DNA of 64,000 bases, from positions 62,001 through 126,000 of the forward strand of contig CACVAX010000059.1 in NCBI GenBank assembly GCA_902727935.1. Direction: 5' to 3'. Each line of letters opens with the position of its first letter. The stretch's first letter is position 1. The notes below the pieces were generated by a model, which made no database searches, was not told where the DNA came from, and saw only the letters and a program-made list of their open reading frames with translations. The position numbers were made by a program, and so were the translations under genes. The stretch is from an uncultured Sulfurovum sp. (GTDB lineage: Bacteria > Campylobacterota > Campylobacteria > Campylobacterales > Sulfurovaceae). Positions 9,657 through 19,809 of the stretch are shown here, in pieces.

Positions 9657-12092
9657 ATGCAGTTAAGTAACTACGAACCATTCCCTACGCAAGTACCTAT
9701 TGTGATAGAAGACAACCTTTTTCTCTATCCTTTTATGATTTCGCCCATTTTTTTAACCAAAAAAGAAGACATTGAGGCAGCGACCTATGCCATGGAGAAA
9801 AATTCACTTATATTATTAATTACGACGAAAGAGGGTTTTGAAGGTTCAAGAGAAGAAGAGGAAGTACATAAGATAGGGGTTATTGGTTCTATCATGCGTA
9901 AAGTAAATATTCCTGATGGACGTGTCAAAATTTTGTTTCAAGGTATGGCACGAGGTGAACTTATAGGCACTTTAGACACGGTCAATGTAGATGAAGTCTC
10001 TTTTCAAAGTGCAATGGTACATTTACTTGAAAACAAAAATTTTGACCAGTTAAAAGTTTCTGCGTTAATTGGTGTGTTAAATGAAAAAATTAAATTGCTT
10101 TCAAAAGTTAACAATAGTATTCCCGTTGATTTACTCAAAACAATTTCTGAAACAGATGACCCTTATCGTATTGTTGATTTGGTCTCTTCTTTATTAAAGT
10201 TATCAAAAACTGAAGCTTATGAAGTCTATGCCAATGCTGATATTGAAAAACGTCTTTTACAGGTGATAGATATTATTGCTTCAGAGATGGAGTCAGCCAG
10301 AGTAGAAAAAGAGATTCGTTCAAAAGTACATACGAAAATTGAACAAACCAATAAAGAGTATTTTTTAAAAGAACAAATTAAAGAAATCAATAAAGAGCTA
10401 GGAGTAGATGCTCAAAGAGAAGAAGAACTTGAAGAGTTTAGGACAAAACTTGAACATATTAAATCTCATGTTGAAGAAGAGACCTTTAAAGAGATAGAAA
10501 AACAGGTCGAACGTTTTGCACGTATGCATCCAGACTCTGCTGATGCTGCACAAATTCAGACTTACTTGGAATGGGTTTTTGAACTTCCTTTTGGAGCATT
10601 AACCTCAAAATCGCTTCAAGTCACTGAGGTTCAAGAAGCATTGGATGCTGACCATTTTTCTTTAGAAAAGCCAAAAGAACGTATTGTAGAGTTTTTTTCG
10701 GTACGTCAACTGGCTCAAAAAAGAGAGATAGAACTCGATGGAAGTGCAGGCACCATTCTTTGTTTTTCGGGTCCTCCGGGGGTAGGTAAAACTTCTTTGG
10801 CTAACTCTATTGCTAAAGCGTTGAATCGTCCCTTAGTTCGGATTGCCTTGGGTGGTTTGGAAGATGTTACTGAACTTAGAGGACATAGACGAACTTATGT
10901 AGGCGCAATGCCAGGTCGTTTGGTTCAAGGACTAATTACAGCAAAAAGTATGGATCCTGTGATTGTTTTAGATGAAATAGACAAAGTGGGCAGAACCCAT
11001 CGTGGTGATCCAACAGCTGTACTATTAGAGATTTTAGATCCTGAACAAAACAGAGAGTACCGTGACCATTATTTAAATTTTGACATTGATTTAAGTAAAG
11101 CGATTTTTATTGCTACAGCCAATGATGTGGGGCAAATTCCAGTAGCACTGCGTGATCGTATGGAGTTTATTGAAGTAAGCTCTTATACCCCTAATGAAAA
11201 ACTAGAAATTGCCAAGCAGTATCTTATTCCTCAAGAGTTAAAAAAACATGCTCTGAATAAAGAAGAGTTTGAGATTACGGATAAGGCTTTAAAGTTATTG
11301 ATTGATGAATATACACGAGAACCTGGGGTACGTGGATTGCGTCGTAAAGTAGCAGGAGTGATGCGAAAAGTAGCAACCAAACTGCTACTTAATGAAGATG
11401 AGGAAAGAATTAGAATTAAAATTAAAGATTTATCAGCTTTTGCTGACAAAAAAGTATTTGAAATTTCAGCAATTGATACCAAGCCTCTTTTGGGGGTAGT
11501 CAATGGTTTAGCTTGGACAGCTGTGGGTGGCGATGTTTTAAAGATAGAGGTTATCAAACTACGTGGAAAAGGAGCTATTAAGCTTACAGGTAGTCTTGGT
11601 GAAGTGATGAAGGAGTCAGCACATATTGCATTTTCAGTGGTCAAAATATTAGTTGATTCTGGGATGTTAGCCATTAATAAAGAACTCATTCCTTTAAATA
11701 CTACAGAGAATGAAAAGCGTCAAGATATTGATGTGAGCCAAATTTATAAACGTTTTGATTTACACATTCATGTTCCTGAAGGAGCAACACCCAAAGATGG
11801 CCCATCAGCAGGGATTACCATGGCTGTTGCCATTGCTTCTATTTTATCAGGAAAAAAAGTAGACAATAAAGTAGCCATGACAGGTGAGTTGACATTGACA
11901 GGTAAAGTTTTGCCTATTGGGGGTTTAAAAGAAAAACTTATTGCAGCTTATAAGGCTGGGGTAACGAAAGCTTTAATTCCAGATAAAAATTATGAACGTG
12001 ATTTAGATGAAATTCCAGATGAAGTTAAAAATAATATGAAAATTATAGGAGTTTCTGTTATTGATGAGGTTTTAGCTGAAGCATTAATTTAA
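9657..12092 (+). CDS. lon: ATP-dependent protease Lon
   Basis: An 811-residue, full-length LonA protease. The N-terminal substrate-binding domain starts at '[24 protein letters not shown]'. The AAA+ module has Walker A 'GPPGVGKT' at 372-379 and Walker B 'VIVLDEIDK'. The C-terminal protease domain has the Ser-Lys dyad: Ser717 in 'DGPSAG' and Lys760 in 'GGLKEK', 43 residues apart as in the family. Lon is a cytoplasmic ATP-driven protease that removes misfolded and regulatory proteins. It sits 15 bases behind bamD and ends at a hairpin shared with the convergent neighbour. Nothing looks degenerate. Confidence 0.97.
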   Translation: MQLSNYEPFPTQVPIVIEDNLFLYPFMISPIFLTKKEDIEAATYAMEKNSLILLITTKEGFEGSREEEEVHKIGVIGSIMRKVNIPDGRVKILFQGMARGELIGTLDTVNVDEVSFQSAMVHLLENKNFDQLKVSALIGVLNEKIKLLSKVNNSIPVDLLKTISETDDPYRIVDLVSSLLKLSKTEAYEVYANADIEKRLLQVIDIIASEMESARVEKEIRSKVHTKIEQTNKEYFLKEQIKEINKELGVDAQREEELEEFRTKLEHIKSHVEEETFKEIEKQVERFARMHPDSADAAQIQTYLEWVFELPFGALTSKSLQVTEVQEALDADHFSLEKPKERIVEFFSVRQLAQKREIELDGSAGTILCFSGPPGVGKTSLANSIAKALNRPLVRIALGGLEDVTELRGHRRTYVGAMPGRLVQGLITAKSMDPVIVLDEIDKVGRTHRGDPTAVLLEILDPEQNREYRDHYLNFDIDLSKAIFIATANDVGQIPVALRDRMEFIEVSSYTPNEKLEIAKQYLIPQELKKHALNKEEFEITDKALKLLIDEYTREPGVRGLRRKVAGVMRKVATKLLLNEDEERIRIKIKDLSAFADKKVFEISAIDTKPLLGVVNGLAWTAVGGDVLKIEVIKLRGKGAIKLTGSLGEVMKESAHIAFSVVKILVDSGMLAINKELIPLNTTENEKRQDIDVSQIYKRFDLHIHVPEGATPKDGPSAGITMAVAIASILSGKKVDNKVAMTGELTLTGKVLPIGGLKEKLIAAYKAGVTKALIPDKNYERDLDEIPDEVKNNMKIIGVSVIDEVLAEALI

Positions 12093-12097
12093 GGTCT

Positions 12098-12122
12098 AAG
12101 TTCGGTTTAGCTCACCGAACTT
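12098..12122. terminator. Hairpin between convergent lon and thioredoxin-like gene
   Basis: Nine-base arms AAGTTCGGT (12098-12106) and ACCGAACTT (12114-12122) pair perfectly around a 7-base loop. It lies 6 bases after the lon stop and 11 bases from the end of the opposite-strand gene, so it could end transcription from both sides. The U-runs on either side are short. Confidence 0.5.
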
Positions 12123-12132
12123 TGGCTGAAAT

Positions 12133-12747
12133 TTAAAGTAAACCACGAATGGCTTCTTCAAACTCTTGATGGTCAGATTCACCAGAGAATGAGTACTCTG
12201 TTACCCCATTTTTTACAATTAAAGTATAAGGTAGAACCCCATTCCATCCATAGGAACTACTAATAAAAAGTAGTAGGTTACTGGCCTCTCTTCTATCAAT
12301 AATGGGATGGTTAAGGTTAAATCTTTGGATGATACTTTGTGCTACGGAAGGGGTCATTTGTTTTTGAGCTTGAAGTGAAATTATATTGACTTTTTCACCA
12401 TATTTTCTAGCGAGTCCCTGAATAAAAGGCATCTCTTCAAAACAGTATTCACACTCTTTTCCAAAAATTTGTAACAGCACGATTTTATCTTGATATTGAG
12501 GAAAAATAAAACCATTACTTGTTTCTTGAATAGATATTATAGGTCCTTGAACGGTTTTGAGTTGATGTGTTTCGCCCAATGTCGAAGAGGGAGGGGTGCT
12601 TGTGGGATGGTTTATTGGTTCTGGTGTAACCGTTATGGGCTGTTCATAAGCCTGAGGAGAACTTGGTAAATTCATGTCATTCTTGACACAAGCATTATGG
12701 CTTAATCCTATAAGTAGTAAAGACGAGACGAGGAGTGTCTTTTTCAT
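12133..12747 (-). CDS. Periplasmic thioredoxin-like (TlpA/ResA-type) lipoprotein
   Basis: The start is placed at the ATG at 12747 (204 aa) rather than an ATG 11 codons upstream, because AAGGAA stands right before it and the protein then begins with a normal signal peptide 'MKKTLLVSSLLLIGL'. Cys20 in 'SHNAC' may be a lipidation site, although the lipobox is not canonical. After a Pro/Thr-rich spacer (about 25-65) comes a TlpA-like thioredoxin fold with the redox pair in 'KECEYCFEEMPF' and the cis-Pro region 'GWNGVLPYTLIVKNG'. Such proteins reduce or exchange disulfides in the periplasm, for example in cytochrome c maturation. It is convergent with lon and stands alone. Confidence 0.8.
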   Translation of the reverse strand: MKKTLLVSSLLLIGLSHNACVKNDMNLPSSPQAYEQPITVTPEPINHPTSTPPSSTLGETHQLKTVQGPIISIQETSNGFIFPQYQDKIVLLQIFGKECEYCFEEMPFIQGLARKYGEKVNIISLQAQKQMTPSVAQSIIQRFNLNHPIIDRREASNLLLFISSSYGWNGVLPYTLIVKNGVTEYSFSGESDHQEFEEAIRGLL

Positions 12748-12843
12748 AAAATTTCCTTTTTTAAAATTATTCAAAAACAATTATAGCTTCTGATAATAAA
12801 TAGTAAGGTAAATAGAGAAGTCTCAATTTTAATTTTTTAAAGG

Positions 12844-12849
12844 TATAAT
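12844..12849 (+). promoter_or_regulatory. -10 box upstream of aroG
   Basis: A perfect TATAAT 66 bases before the start codon, within the 168-base divergent gap. No -35 box is clear. Confidence 0.4.
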
Positions 12850-12915
12850 CTTCGAACTAATTTTCAAACTGACATTTGTAGATAGTTATAAATGTAGACA
12901 TATAAGGATAAGAGA

Positions 12916-14259
12916 ATGAACTGGACACCAAGTTCTTGGAGAGCATTTCCAATTAAGCAACAACCAACCTACCTAGACCAAGAAGCACTTAAAGGTGTTG
13001 AAGAAGAGCTTAGTTCGTATCCTCCACTTATTTTTGCTGGAGAAGCCAGAACGCTTAAAGCACAGTTGGCAAAAGTTGGAAGAGGAGAAGCATTTTTACT
13101 GCAAGGTGGAGATTGTGCTGAAAGTTTTTCTGATTTTAATACCCCTAATATTAAAAACCTTTTTAAACTTATTTTGCAAATGAACATGGTAATGATGTAT
13201 TCAACAGGTAAGCCCGTGGTTAAAGTGGGAAGAATTGCTGGACAGTTTGCCAAACCAAGATCTTCAGATTTTGAAGAGATAGAGGGTGTAAAGCTTCCTT
13301 CTTACCGTGGTGATATTATTAACGGTATTGAATTTACCGAGGAAGCTAGAATTCCCAATCCTCATAATATGGTACGTGCTTATAACCAGTCAGCAGCAAC
13401 ACAAAATCTTTTAAGGGCGTTTGCCCGAGGTGGATTGGCAGATTTAAACAAAGTACACCAATGGAATTTAGATTTTATTAAAGACAATGAATTAGGTCAA
13501 AAATATGAAGAGCTTAGTAAAAAAATTGATCGAGCTGTAAAATTTATGGCTGCCTGTGGTCTCTCTTCTGATGTTGTGCCTCAATTACATCAAACAACAA
13601 TTTTTAGTTCTCATGAAGCATTGTTATTAAATTATGAAGAAGCTTTAACTAAAAAAGATTCTGAAGTAGATAATAAATATTATGATTGTTCTGCACACAT
13701 GTTATGGATTGGTGATAGAACCAGAGATTTATCCGATGCACATATTGAATATTTTAGAGGCATTGCCAATCCTATTGGTTGTAAAGTAGGACCTACTATG
13801 GGTGAAGATGAGTTGATTGAACTGATTGATGCGTTAAACCCTGAAAATGAAGAGGGAAGATTAAACCTTATTGTTCGTATGGGTGCTGATAAAATTCAGG
13901 AATTTTTCCCTAAACTACTTAAGAGAGTTAGAGATGAAGGCAGACATGTTGTTTGGTCTTGTGACCCAATGCATGGTAATGTTGAGAAGAGTTCAACGGG
14001 TTATAAAACCAGAGATTTTGAAAATATTTTATCAGAAGTAGAGCAGTTCTTTAACATTCATAAAGAGATGGGAACAATTGCAGGTGGAATTCATTTAGAG
14101 ATGACAGGAAATGATGTGACAGAGTGTACAGGTTCAGCCTCTTGTGCGATTACTGCTGAAGATTTAAGTAACCGTTACCATACCCAATGTGACCCAAGAC
14201 TCAATGCCAGTCAAGCATTAGAGCTTTCCTTTATGATAGGTGAAATGCTAAACGACTAA
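12916..14259 (+). CDS. aroG: Class II 3-deoxy-7-phosphoheptulonate (DAHP) synthase
   Basis: A 447-residue plant/actinobacterial-type (class II) DAHP synthase. It condenses phosphoenolpyruvate with erythrose-4-phosphate in the first step of the shikimate pathway. Recognisable signatures are the start 'NWTPSSWR', '[11 protein letters not shown]', '[15 protein letters not shown]', '[11 protein letters not shown]', '[33 protein letters not shown]', '[11 protein letters not shown]' and the C-terminal '[15 protein letters not shown]', which carry the metal and substrate ligands. Length is typical. It is monocistronic, with AAGGATAAGAG before the ATG. trpD further along (28738) uses its pathway product. 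Confidence 0.96.
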   Translation: MNWTPSSWRAFPIKQQPTYLDQEALKGVEEELSSYPPLIFAGEARTLKAQLAKVGRGEAFLLQGGDCAESFSDFNTPNIKNLFKLILQMNMVMMYSTGKPVVKVGRIAGQFAKPRSSDFEEIEGVKLPSYRGDIINGIEFTEEARIPNPHNMVRAYNQSAATQNLLRAFARGGLADLNKVHQWNLDFIKDNELGQKYEELSKKIDRAVKFMAACGLSSDVVPQLHQTTIFSSHEALLLNYEEALTKKDSEVDNKYYDCSAHMLWIGDRTRDLSDAHIEYFRGIANPIGCKVGPTMGEDELIELIDALNPENEEGRLNLIVRMGADKIQEFFPKLLKRVRDEGRHVVWSCDPMHGNVEKSSTGYKTRDFENILSEVEQFFNIHKEMGTIAGGIHLEMTGNDVTECTGSASCAITAEDLSNRYHTQCDPRLNASQALELSFMIGEMLND

Positions 14260-14272
14260 ATCGTTAACTTTT

Positions 14273-14299
14273 TGAAACATTTAAACTTTAAATGTTTCA
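14273..14299. repeat. Perfect inverted repeat between convergent aroG and nth
   Basis: TGAAACATTTAAA (14273-14285) is mirrored exactly at 14287-14299, giving a stem of 11-12 bp. It overlaps the stop codon of nth. It may act as a two-way terminator, but neither side carries a U-run after the stem. Confidence 0.4.
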
Positions 14300-14937
14300 G
14301 AGGTTCGACAATGCTTTTCCATAAAGCATCCTTCACATTCTGGTTTGACAGCTTTACATCGATAGCGTCCAAAAAGTACCATGGCTTGGTGTAATAAATG
14401 TAAATCAGTTTTGAACTTTTTAGTTAAGGTTGCTTCTGTTTTTGTGGCTGTTGTATCAGCACTTAAGCCTAAACGATGAGCCACTCTAAAGACATGGGTA
14501 TCTACAGCCATTAAATTAGCTCCAAAGTATTCTATCATAACAACATTGGCTGTTTTTTGTCCTACGCCTGCAAGTTTAATTAATTCATCTCTTTTATTTG
14601 GAATTTCACCATTATAATTTTCTATAACAGCTTGTGCCATTTTAATTAAATTTTTAGCTTTATTATTAAAAAAAGAACAGCTATTAATATAAGATTTAAC
14701 TTCATCTAAATCAGCATTGGCAAGGCTTATAGGATTTGGATAGGCTTCAAAAAGTGCAGGAGAAATAATGTTGACACGTTTATCAGTACACTGTGCAGAG
14801 AGCATCACAGCGATCAGTAGCTCGTAAATATTATTATAATTTAGTTCGGTTAAAGATTCAGGGTAATGTTGAAGAAATAAAGACTTTATCGCTTCAATCT
14901 CTTTTTTAGTTGCAGGTTTAATTTTTTTTGTTGCCAT
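14281..14937 (-). CDS. nth: Endonuclease III
   Basis: A 218-residue DNA glycosylase/AP lyase of base excision repair acting on oxidised pyrimidines. The helix-hairpin-helix 'LAGVGQKTANVVM' carries the catalytic Lys128, and Asp146 in 'VDTHVFR' is the second catalytic residue. The C-terminal cysteines 'C-x6-C-x2-C-x5-C' (from 'RCKAVKPECEGCFMEKHC') form the [4Fe-4S] site, complete here. The length matches E. coli Nth (211). It is convergent with aroG and its stop codon lies within an inverted repeat. Confidence 0.96.
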   Translation of the reverse strand: MATKKIKPATKKEIEAIKSLFLQHYPESLTELNYNNIYELLIAVMLSAQCTDKRVNIISPALFEAYPNPISLANADLDEVKSYINSCSFFNNKAKNLIKMAQAVIENYNGEIPNKRDELIKLAGVGQKTANVVMIEYFGANLMAVDTHVFRVAHRLGLSADTTATKTEATLTKKFKTDLHLLHQAMVLFGRYRCKAVKPECEGCFMEKHCRTSETFKV

Positions 14938-15022
14938 AATTTATCATCTTTTATCTAACATTTTTAGCATTATACTTAATAAATTATTAGGGATGATTTA
15001 CCAATCGTTTACCAATTAATGT

Positions 15023-15039
15023 TATAATATATCTATAAT
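15023..15039 (+). promoter_or_regulatory. Two overlapping -10 candidates before the foldase gene
   Basis: TATAAT occurs at 15023-15028 and again at 15034-15039, 20-31 bases before the TTG start of the PpiC-type gene. One of them is probably used as the -10 box. Confidence 0.4.
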
Positions 15040-15058
15040 ATATTCATAAGGTATAGAT

Positions 15059-15874
15059 TTGAAAAAAATATTTAACTTATTTTTACTAATTTACACATTC
15101 ACCCTCACACCTTTATTTTCAGATGAAGTTTTAGCCAGAGTTGATGGTGAAAGTATTAGTAAAAAAGATGTCAATGAGTTTGTCGTTAAAAGTATTCCTG
15201 GTGCAACTTTTAACGCTTTAACCAGTGTCCAAAAAAAAGCTGTTCTTAATCAGATGATTGATCGTAAACTTTTTTTAGAAGATGCTAAAAGAAGTAATAT
15301 AGAAAAAAATACTGAATATCAACAAGCATTAAAAAAAATGCAAGAAAATCTCATGCTTGATTATTGGATGAAGGCAAAAGTTGAAGAGATTGTTATCTCT
15401 GAAGATGAAGCAAAAAAATATTACTTTAAAAATTCAGAGAAGTTTTCAAAACCGGCCTCTGTTAAAGTAAGACATATTTTACTGCCAAGTAATGGTGAAG
15501 CACTGAAGTTAATAGCCCAGTTGTCAAAAAGTTCCCAATTAAAAAATAAGTTTATTGAACTGGCACACGCTAAGTCCACAGGACCTAGTGCTGTGAATGG
15601 TGGTGAATTGGATTGGTTTGTTTATGAGCAAATGGTGCCTGAATTCTCAGAAGCTGCTTTTGCATTGAAAGTAGGAAGCATTACGAAAAAAGCTGTTAAA
15701 ACACAGTTTGGTTATCATATTATTTATCTTGAAGATAAAAAAGAACAAGGTTCGATGGCCTATGAAATGGTAAAAGAGGATATCGTAAAGGTTTTACGTC
15801 TTTCTAAGTTTAAAATGAAATTAGCTAAGTTAAGCAAAAAATTGAAAAAAACAGCCAATATTATTGTAGAATAA
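15059..15874 (+). CDS. Periplasmic peptidyl-prolyl isomerase / chaperone (SurA/PEB4-like)
   Basis: A 271-residue exported protein starting at TTG 15059 behind AAGG, with signal peptide 'KIFNLFLLIYTFTLTPLFS'. The N-terminal helical domain (about 25-125: 'VLARVDGESISKKDVNEFV', 'NQMIDRKLFLEDAKR') matches SurA_N-type chaperone domains. A parvulin PPIase domain follows (about 135-225: 'SVKVRHILLP', 'GGELDWFVYEQMVPEFSEAAFAL', 'TQFGYHIIYL'). It most resembles Campylobacter PEB4/Cbf2, which helps fold outer membrane proteins. fba follows after 25 bases, the same order as PEB4 and fba in Campylobacter jejuni (from memory), so the two are likely co-transcribed. Confidence 0.9.
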   Translation: MKKIFNLFLLIYTFTLTPLFSDEVLARVDGESISKKDVNEFVVKSIPGATFNALTSVQKKAVLNQMIDRKLFLEDAKRSNIEKNTEYQQALKKMQENLMLDYWMKAKVEEIVISEDEAKKYYFKNSEKFSKPASVKVRHILLPSNGEALKLIAQLSKSSQLKNKFIELAHAKSTGPSAVNGGELDWFVYEQMVPEFSEAAFALKVGSITKKAVKTQFGYHIIYLEDKKEQGSMAYEMVKEDIVKVLRLSKFKMKLAKLSKKLKKTANIIVE

Positions 15875-15899
15875 TCAAAAAATTTGAAGGTAAAAGAAA

Positions 15900-16973
15900 A
15901 TGAGTAAAAAAGTGTTAGATAGCCTACCTTGTGGTGTTTTAAGTGGAAATCAAGTTCAAGAACTTTTTGCAATAGCCAAAAAAGAAGGCTTTGCTATTCC
16001 TGCTGTGAATGTGGTGGGAACATCCTCCGTTAATGCTGTATTGGAAGCTGCATCAAACGTTAATTCACCTGTTATTATTCAATTTTCCAATGGAGGAGGC
16101 GAGTTTTATGCTGGAAAAGGGATGCCCTCTGATAAAAAAGCAGTGCTTGGAACGATAGCTGGAGCAGAACATGTACACACCGTGGCAGAAGCTTATGGGG
16201 TACCTGTTATCTTACATACAGATCATGCTGCTCGTAAGCTTTTACCATGGATTGATGGTCTTCTAGAAGCCAGTGAAAAACATTTTGAAGTTTTTGGTAA
16301 ACCTCTTTTCTCATCCCATATGATTGATCTTTCAGAAGAGCCAATTGAAGAAAACATCGGAACCTGTAAAACTTATTTAGAACGTATGGCTAAAATTGGG
16401 ATTACGCTTGAAATTGAACTTGGAGTTACAGGGGGAGAAGAAGATGGTGTGGATAATACGGAAATTGATAATGCACTTTTGTACACGCAACCAGAAGAGG
16501 TAGCTTATGCCTATGAAGAGCTGTTAAAAGTTTCATCTATGTTTACCATTGCAGCATCATTTGGAAATGTTCATGGTGTCTATAAACCTGGGAATGTGGT
16601 ACTTACGCCAAGTATTTTAGATAATTCTCAAAAGTACATTCAAGAGAAATTTAACACAGCTGAAAAGCCCGTAGACTTTGTTTTTCATGGTGGTTCAGGC
16701 TCGACGCTTGAAGAGATACGTGAAGGTATTGCTTATGGTGTTATTAAAATGAACATTGATACCGATACACAATGGGCATATTGGGATGGAGTACGTGCTT
16801 ATGTAGAGCAATATCATGCCTATTTACAAGGTCAGATTGGTAACCCAGAAGGTGATGATAAACCAAATAAAAAGTTTTATGACCCAAGAAAATGGTTACG
16901 AGAAGGTGAACTTTCAATTGTTAAACGTTTAGAACAAGCATTTTCTGATTTGAATTGTTTGGATAGAAATTAA
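15900..16973 (+). CDS. fba: Fructose-bisphosphate aldolase, class II
   Basis: A 357-residue zinc-dependent class IIa aldolase like E. coli FbaA (359). It interconverts fructose 1,6-bisphosphate with dihydroxyacetone phosphate and glyceraldehyde 3-phosphate; in this lineage it mostly serves gluconeogenesis. Visible signatures include 'VILHTDHAARKLLPW' (zinc His and catalytic Asp), 'LEIELGVTGGEEDGVDN', 'ASFGNVHGVYKPGNV' and 'DFVFHGGSGS'. The gene follows the PEB4-like foldase and precedes a strong hairpin, so it is probably the last gene of a two-gene operon. Confidence 0.96.
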   Translation: MSKKVLDSLPCGVLSGNQVQELFAIAKKEGFAIPAVNVVGTSSVNAVLEAASNVNSPVIIQFSNGGGEFYAGKGMPSDKKAVLGTIAGAEHVHTVAEAYGVPVILHTDHAARKLLPWIDGLLEASEKHFEVFGKPLFSSHMIDLSEEPIEENIGTCKTYLERMAKIGITLEIELGVTGGEEDGVDNTEIDNALLYTQPEEVAYAYEELLKVSSMFTIAASFGNVHGVYKPGNVVLTPSILDNSQKYIQEKFNTAEKPVDFVFHGGSGSTLEEIREGIAYGVIKMNIDTDTQWAYWDGVRAYVEQYHAYLQGQIGNPEGDDKPNKKFYDPRKWLREGELSIVKRLEQAFSDLNCLDRN

Positions 16974-17004
16974 GATTTCGTTTTTATTTTTACACCTTCT
17001 TCTA

Positions 17005-17029
17005 TTAATTCCCTTTTCTTGGGAATTAA
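17005..17029 (+). terminator. Hairpin after fba
   Basis: Perfect arms TTAATTCCC (17005-17013) and GGGAATTAA (17021-17029) with a 7-base loop, 32 bases after the fba stop, followed by a T-rich stretch (TTCTTCATTT). It is a good candidate intrinsic terminator separating fba from the next gene. Confidence 0.6.
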
Positions 17030-17078
17030 GTTCTTCATTTAAACACTTTTCAGCTTATTTAATATTTAGGAGTTAATC

Positions 17079-18926
17079 ATGGATTTTGTTATACTAGGAG
17101 TATTTATATTACTGATTGTAATTATCATGAAAATTTCTTCACTCTCTACACGCTTAAAAGTAATGGAGAAGCTCTTAGAAAAAGCACTTTTTGAGAAGAG
17201 TGAAAAGCAAATTAATACGGTTAGAAAAGCACTTGAATCCAAAAAAAATATTAAAAAAGAAACGATTAAAAAAGAAAGCATTCAAAATCCTAAAAAACTT
17301 TCTCTTTTAGAAATCGATGAAGTAAAGGAAGAATTAAAGCAAAATCAATCCCAAAGTGTAACTCTTTTTGATAAGTACAAAGAGAAGTTTCAAGAGAACT
17401 CTTTTGAAGAATTATTATTTGGCAATATTTTATTGAAGATTGGGATTATTGCTTTTATTTTGGGTGTTGGTTTCTTTTTAAAATACTCCATAGATAAAGA
17501 TTGGATTCCTATTTGGGGACGTGTATTCATTGGTATACTACTTGGTATTTCAATGTTAATAACAGGTATTAAAATGGTTCAGAATAGACATAAACTTTTT
17601 TCTGAAACTCTTTTTGGTGGAGGAATAGCCATTCTTTATCTCTCTGTTTTTGCAGCTTTTGCCTTGGAAGGTTTTAACTTTATATCTGTGTATCCTGCTT
17701 TTATTGCCATGATTATTATTACAATTTTAGCTGGTATTATTTCTGTGCAATTTAATGCAAAATCAACAGCTATTTTTGGTCTTATAGGTGGGTTTGCAAC
17801 ACCTTTTTTATTGAATACAGGTTTGGATAATTATGTGGGGCTTCTAACATATATGCTCATGTTAAATTTTGGTATTTTATTTATTTCTATTTATAAAAAA
17901 TGGTCATTACTTTCATGGATGGCATTTATAATCACCTCCCTTACGGTTCTATTGAGTGTGTGGGAGACAAATAATAATTTTTTAATTTTAGTTTTTTTAT
18001 ATACAGCGTTTTTTCTTATTTATTCTATTGTTCCTTTTGTCAATGAGATTCGAGAAAAAGAGCAAAGCTTAAATGTTTCCTTTGTTTTTTTATTTTGGAT
18101 GAACTTTATAGTCACCATGGCGAGTTATTCAGGACTTTTTATTCATTATAAAATAGATAGCTTGTACTATGCAGTAATTACTATTTTATTGGCTGCTTAT
18201 TTATTACTTTATGCTTTTACTTTAACAAAAAAAAATGTGTTGTTAAAAAATCTTTTTTACATTGTTTTAGCACAGGCATTGGCATTACTTTTAATCACTC
18301 CTGTCTTTATATTTGAAGGAAACTATTTAACTCTTTTTTGGGCAATAGAGTCGTTAATGTTGATTTGGATAGCAACAAAAAGTAAAGAGGGAACTTATGG
18401 TATTTTTGCATTTTTTGGGTTTGCTATTACTGTATTTAGATATCTTGTATTTGATGTTTTTTATTATCTCGAAACTTTAGTGTTTACTTCATTTTTTGTT
18501 ATTGGGGCTTTTTTTATGGCTTATAAATTACTTGAAAACAGTAATTTAGATTTTAAATATGTTCAAAATCAAGTGATTAAATCTATTATTTTGGTTACTG
18601 GAGTGGGTTTATTGTTTCTTTTCTTAAATGTTGAGCTTTATCATCTTATTAAACTCTCCCATCCCTTAGCAATAAAATTTGCCCTTACCCTATTATGGAT
18701 TACTTTTGGTATTGTTCTTTTTGTTTATGGAATTATTAAAGATATTGAAGTGGTTAAATTAGTAGGTACGGGACTCATTATTTTAGCTATTTTGAAAGCT
18801 TTTTTTGTTGATTTAGCTAACTTGAATTCACTTTATAGAATTGTGCTTTTCTTAATCTTAGGAATTATTCTTTTTGGACTCTCTTATTTTTATGAAAATA
18901 AAACTACAAAAGAGAGAAATAAATGA
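17079..18926 (+). CDS. DUF2339 polytopic membrane protein
   Basis: A 615-residue membrane protein with one N-terminal helix (residues 1-18), a Lys/Glu-rich cytoplasmic segment (about 25-110, probably coiled) and then a long run of hydrophobic helices to the end. Phrases such as 'LLFGNILLKIGIIAFILGVGFFLKYSID', 'FGGGIAILYLSVFAAF' and 'FGLIGGFATPFLL' are characteristic of the DUF2339 family. The function is unknown; family members are predicted inner-membrane proteins. AGGAG precedes the start. The next gene starts 10 bases after its stop and is probably co-transcribed. Confidence 0.85.
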   Translation: MDFVILGVFILLIVIIMKISSLSTRLKVMEKLLEKALFEKSEKQINTVRKALESKKNIKKETIKKESIQNPKKLSLLEIDEVKEELKQNQSQSVTLFDKYKEKFQENSFEELLFGNILLKIGIIAFILGVGFFLKYSIDKDWIPIWGRVFIGILLGISMLITGIKMVQNRHKLFSETLFGGGIAILYLSVFAAFALEGFNFISVYPAFIAMIIITILAGIISVQFNAKSTAIFGLIGGFATPFLLNTGLDNYVGLLTYMLMLNFGILFISIYKKWSLLSWMAFIITSLTVLLSVWETNNNFLILVFLYTAFFLIYSIVPFVNEIREKEQSLNVSFVFLFWMNFIVTMASYSGLFIHYKIDSLYYAVITILLAAYLLLYAFTLTKKNVLLKNLFYIVLAQALALLLITPVFIFEGNYLTLFWAIESLMLIWIATKSKEGTYGIFAFFGFAITVFRYLVFDVFYYLETLVFTSFFVIGAFFMAYKLLENSNLDFKYVQNQVIKSIILVTGVGLLFLFLNVELYHLIKLSHPLAIKFALTLLWITFGIVLFVYGIIKDIEVVKLVGTGLIILAILKAFFVDLANLNSLYRIVLFLILGIILFGLSYFYENKTTKERNK

Positions 18927-18936
18927 AAAAAGCTTC

Positions 18937-19809
18937 ATGAAATTTTTAAATTCTCCCATCGAAAAAGTATTTTTTCAAAATCAAACTATTTACATAAAAA
19001 GAGATGATTTACTTTCAAAAAATTTTTCTGGTAATAAAGCACGTAAGTTTGCTTATTTTTTAGACTATGATTTTACTGATGTTCAAAAAGTAGTCTCTTA
19101 TGGTTCAAACCAATCAAATGCGATGTATTCTCTTTCGGTTTTGGCTAAATTAAAAGGGTGGGAGTTTGACTATTATGTAACACATATTCCCAACTATTTA
19201 GAGCAGAATCCTCAGGGTAACTTTAAATATGCCCTTGAAAATGGTATGAGGTTAATCGTAAAAGAAAATAAACCTTTAAGAGATAAGATTGAAAATCAAG
19301 AGACGCTGTTTATAGAAGAGGGTGGTCGTGAAATCTATGCTGAATACGGTTTGAAGATACTAGCCCAAGAGATAGAAACATGGAAAAAAGCACAGGGTTT
19401 TGAAAACATTAATATTTTTTTACCAGCAGGAACGGGTACAACAGCACTATATTTACAAAAAAATTCCAAGGACAGTGTTTATACCGTTCCTTGTGTGGGT
19501 GATGAGTATTATTTAAAAGAGCAATTTAAGATGCTAGAAGAGAATGAAAATTTTTATCCAAATATTATGCACACTTCTAAAAAAAGGCACTTTGGTAAGT
19601 TGTACAGAGAGTCTTATAATATTTGGTTAAAATTACAAGATAAAATGGGCATAGAGTTTGACTTGCTTTATGACCCTCATGGATGGCTAACTTTGTTAGA
19701 AAATCCACAGATTTTTGATAAGCCCATACTTTATATTCATCAAGGTGGCTTGATAGGTAATGAGAGTATGTTAGCAAGATATAAAAGGAAATATGATGAA
19801 AATATTTAG
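18937..19809 (+). CDS. PLP-dependent ACC deaminase / D-cysteine desulfhydrase family enzyme
   Basis: The start is placed at the ATG at 18937 (290 aa), since the family begins near 'SPIEKVFFQNQTIYIKRDDLLS'. The pyridoxal-phosphate lysine is Lys34 in 'FSGNKARKF', and 'SYGSNQSNAM' supplies the substrate-binding Ser and Asn residues. The phosphate loop 'LPAGTGTTAL' is also present. Family members release ammonia and a keto acid from D-cysteine or aminocyclopropane carboxylate, but the substrate cannot be told here. Length is a little below the usual 325-340. A five-codon mini-frame (18923-18940) ends in ATGA over this start, suggesting translational coupling. It overlaps hisD by 17 bases. Confidence 0.8.
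   Translation: MKFLNSPIEKVFFQNQTIYIKRDDLLSKNFSGNKARKFAYFLDYDFTDVQKVVSYGSNQSNAMYSLSVLAKLKGWEFDYYVTHIPNYLEQNPQGNFKYALENGMRLIVKENKPLRDKIENQETLFIEEGGREIYAEYGLKILAQEIETWKKAQGFENINIFLPAGTGTTALYLQKNSKDSVYTVPCVGDEYYLKEQFKMLEENENFYPNIMHTSKKRHFGKLYRESYNIWLKLQDKMGIEFDLLYDPHGWLTLLENPQIFDKPILYIHQGGLIGNESMLARYKRKYDENI

Noticed and set aside
11231-11689. 152-codon open frame opposite lon
   Set aside because: It lies wholly antisense to the conserved Lon protease domain, has no ribosome site or recognisable domain, and is explained by codon bias of lon.
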